64,000 bases of DNA from Caballeronia sp. SBC1 (GTDB lineage Bacteria; Pseudomonadota; Gammaproteobacteria; Burkholderiales; Burkholderiaceae), in the NCBI RefSeq assembly GCF_011493005.1, contig NZ_CP049157.1, positions 930,001 to 994,000 of the forward strand, written 5' to 3'. The first letter of the stretch is position 1. Each line of letters begins with the position of its first letter. The position numbers and the translations under genes are program-made. The notes under the pieces are model-generated. The model saw only the letters and a list, made by a program, of their open reading frames with translations. It did no database searches and was not told the DNA's origin. This document shows positions 63,257-64,000 of the stretch, piece after piece.

Positions 63257-64000
63257 ATGCAAAATGATCATCTGCAGGATTCACAGATCGCGCAGATTTC
63301 GCAAATCGCAGCCACGCTTCCAAAAGTTGAGCGGCAGCGGTTGCACGACACGGTGGTTGAGCACCTGCGCAATTTCATTGTGGAGGGCTTGCTCGCGCCG
63401 GGCGTGAAGCTCAACGAACGCACGTTGTGCGAGACGCTGGGCATTTCGCGCACGCCGTTGCGTGAGGCGCTGAAAGTGCTGGCGTCCGAGGGCCTGATCG
63501 ACATCCTGCCGAACCGGGGCGCGTCGGTATCGCAGATGAGCGAGGCGGAGATTCGCGAGACCTTCGAACTGATGAGCGGGCTGGAAGCGTTCTCGGGTGA
63601 ACTCGCGTGCGAGCGGATAACGCCAGCCGAGCTGAGCGAAATCAAGGCGCTGCATTACGCCATGCTGGCGTGCCGGGAGCAGAACGACCTGTCGGGGTAC
63701 TACAGCCGCAATCAAGCCATTCACGACAAGATCAACGACGCCGCGCGCAATTCCGCGTTGCGGCAGACCTATGTATCGGTGAACCGGCGGCTGCAGGCAT
63801 TGCGGTTCCGGTCCAACTTCCAGACGGTGAAGTGGGACAGCGCGATCCGCGATCATGAAGCCATGATCGAGGCGCTGGAAGCACGCGACGGCAAGCGCAT
63901 GGCGGCTATCCTTCGTGGCCATTTGCTGGCCAAGCGCGATGCGGTTTTGGCCGAAAGAACCATGACGACGGTGCGCACGCGCTCGGAGGGCGGCACGCTG
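63257..64000 (+). CDS. GntR-family regulator, FCD subgroup (cut by window end)
   Basis: 248 codons are present and no stop is reached, so the 3' end lies outside the window. ATG at 63257 with GAGG six bases upstream. After a short Gln/Ile-rich start, the winged HTH is RLHDTVVEHLRNFIVEGLLAPGVKLNERTLCETLGISRTPLREALKVLASEGLIDILPNRGASVS, a clear GntR signature. The FCD ligand domain follows (EIRETFELMSGLEAFSGELACERITPAELSEIKALH...RNQAIHDKINDAARNSAL...AIRDHEAMIEALEARDGKRMAAILRGHL), whose His/Asp residues bind metal and a carboxylate. It is divergent from the aminotransferase operon and probably controls it. Confidence 0.92.
   Translation, partial: MQNDHLQDSQIAQISQIAATLPKVERQRLHDTVVEHLRNFIVEGLLAPGVKLNERTLCETLGISRTPLREALKVLASEGLIDILPNRGASVSQMSEAEIRETFELMSGLEAFSGELACERITPAELSEIKALHYAMLACREQNDLSGYYSRNQAIHDKINDAARNSALRQTYVSVNRRLQALRFRSNFQTVKWDSAIRDHEAMIEALEARDGKRMAAILRGHLLAKRDAVLAERTMTTVRTRSEGGTL

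Overview
The window looks like a chromosome segment of a Burkholderiaceae bacterium, most like Paraburkholderia or Caballeronia. The evidence is high-GC coding sequence, a Burkholderia-type trimeric porin, DUF6402 and DUF1445 proteins, many LysR/IclR/GntR-regulated catabolic clusters, and a dispersed intergenic repeat with a TTTCTTTGTC/GACAAAGAAA hairpin of a kind I associate with this group. The genus is inferred from protein and repeat resemblance only. No rRNA, tRNA or CRISPR array was seen. The gene content is accessory metabolism and transport, apart from one rpoD-type sigma factor.

Layout. 1-7434: the start of a chemotaxis receptor, then a DUF1445 (D-glutamate cyclase-like) protein, an MFS carrier, a large inverted repeat, and a fused 5-oxoprolinase. 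7483-17869: first Kup K+ transporter, secreted S10 peptidase, Lrp regulator, SnoaL-fold protein, SDR with divergent LysR, di-haem peroxidase lipoprotein divergent from an acid-phosphatase-type lipoprotein. 18321-21279: a DUF6402 protein coupled to a small membrane-anchored protein whose gene is split by a complete ISL3-family insertion sequence. 21494-26504: second Kup, a ParB-like protein, and an RpoD-type sigma factor away from the usual dnaG context.

27157-35790 reads as one catabolic locus: FAD oxidase, polyamine-type ABC importer with a fused permease, DHDPS-family lyase, IclR regulator and FMN hydroxy-acid dehydrogenase. 35876-40274 holds small stress/housekeeping-like genes (YjdM, DUF2278, metallophosphoesterase, HTH protein, SnoaL). 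40275-44512 is an alkylsulfatase/acyl-CoA ligase operon beside a TetR gene; the same 16-bp palindrome lies in front of both transcription units.

44649-54888: LysR/MFS pair, porin, HTH-nucleoside deoxyribosyltransferase fusion, beta-lactamase-fold hydrolase, DeoR regulator divergent from a collapsed NUDIX gene plus a DUF4406-like gene, and LysE and EamA transporters. 55197-58565 is a minus-strand MFS / enoyl-CoA hydratase / CoA-transferase operon. 58759-64000 is a 2-hydroxyacid/glyoxylate unit: a YdiJ-type FAD/FeS dehydrogenase and an aminotransferase, divergent from a GntR regulator cut by the window end, with a perfect 16-bp palindrome between them.

The most interesting points are: (i) the exact reconstruction of the split gene next to DUF6402, which may be an immunity gene lost while its toxin candidate stays intact; (ii) the paired TetR operators; (iii) a DeoR intergenic region with three heptamers spaced 20 and 10 bp; (iv) a NUDIX gene that seems to have lost its core in frame; (v) the DUF1445/5-oxoprolinase grouping; and (vi) an orphan intrinsic terminator at 27031-27070.
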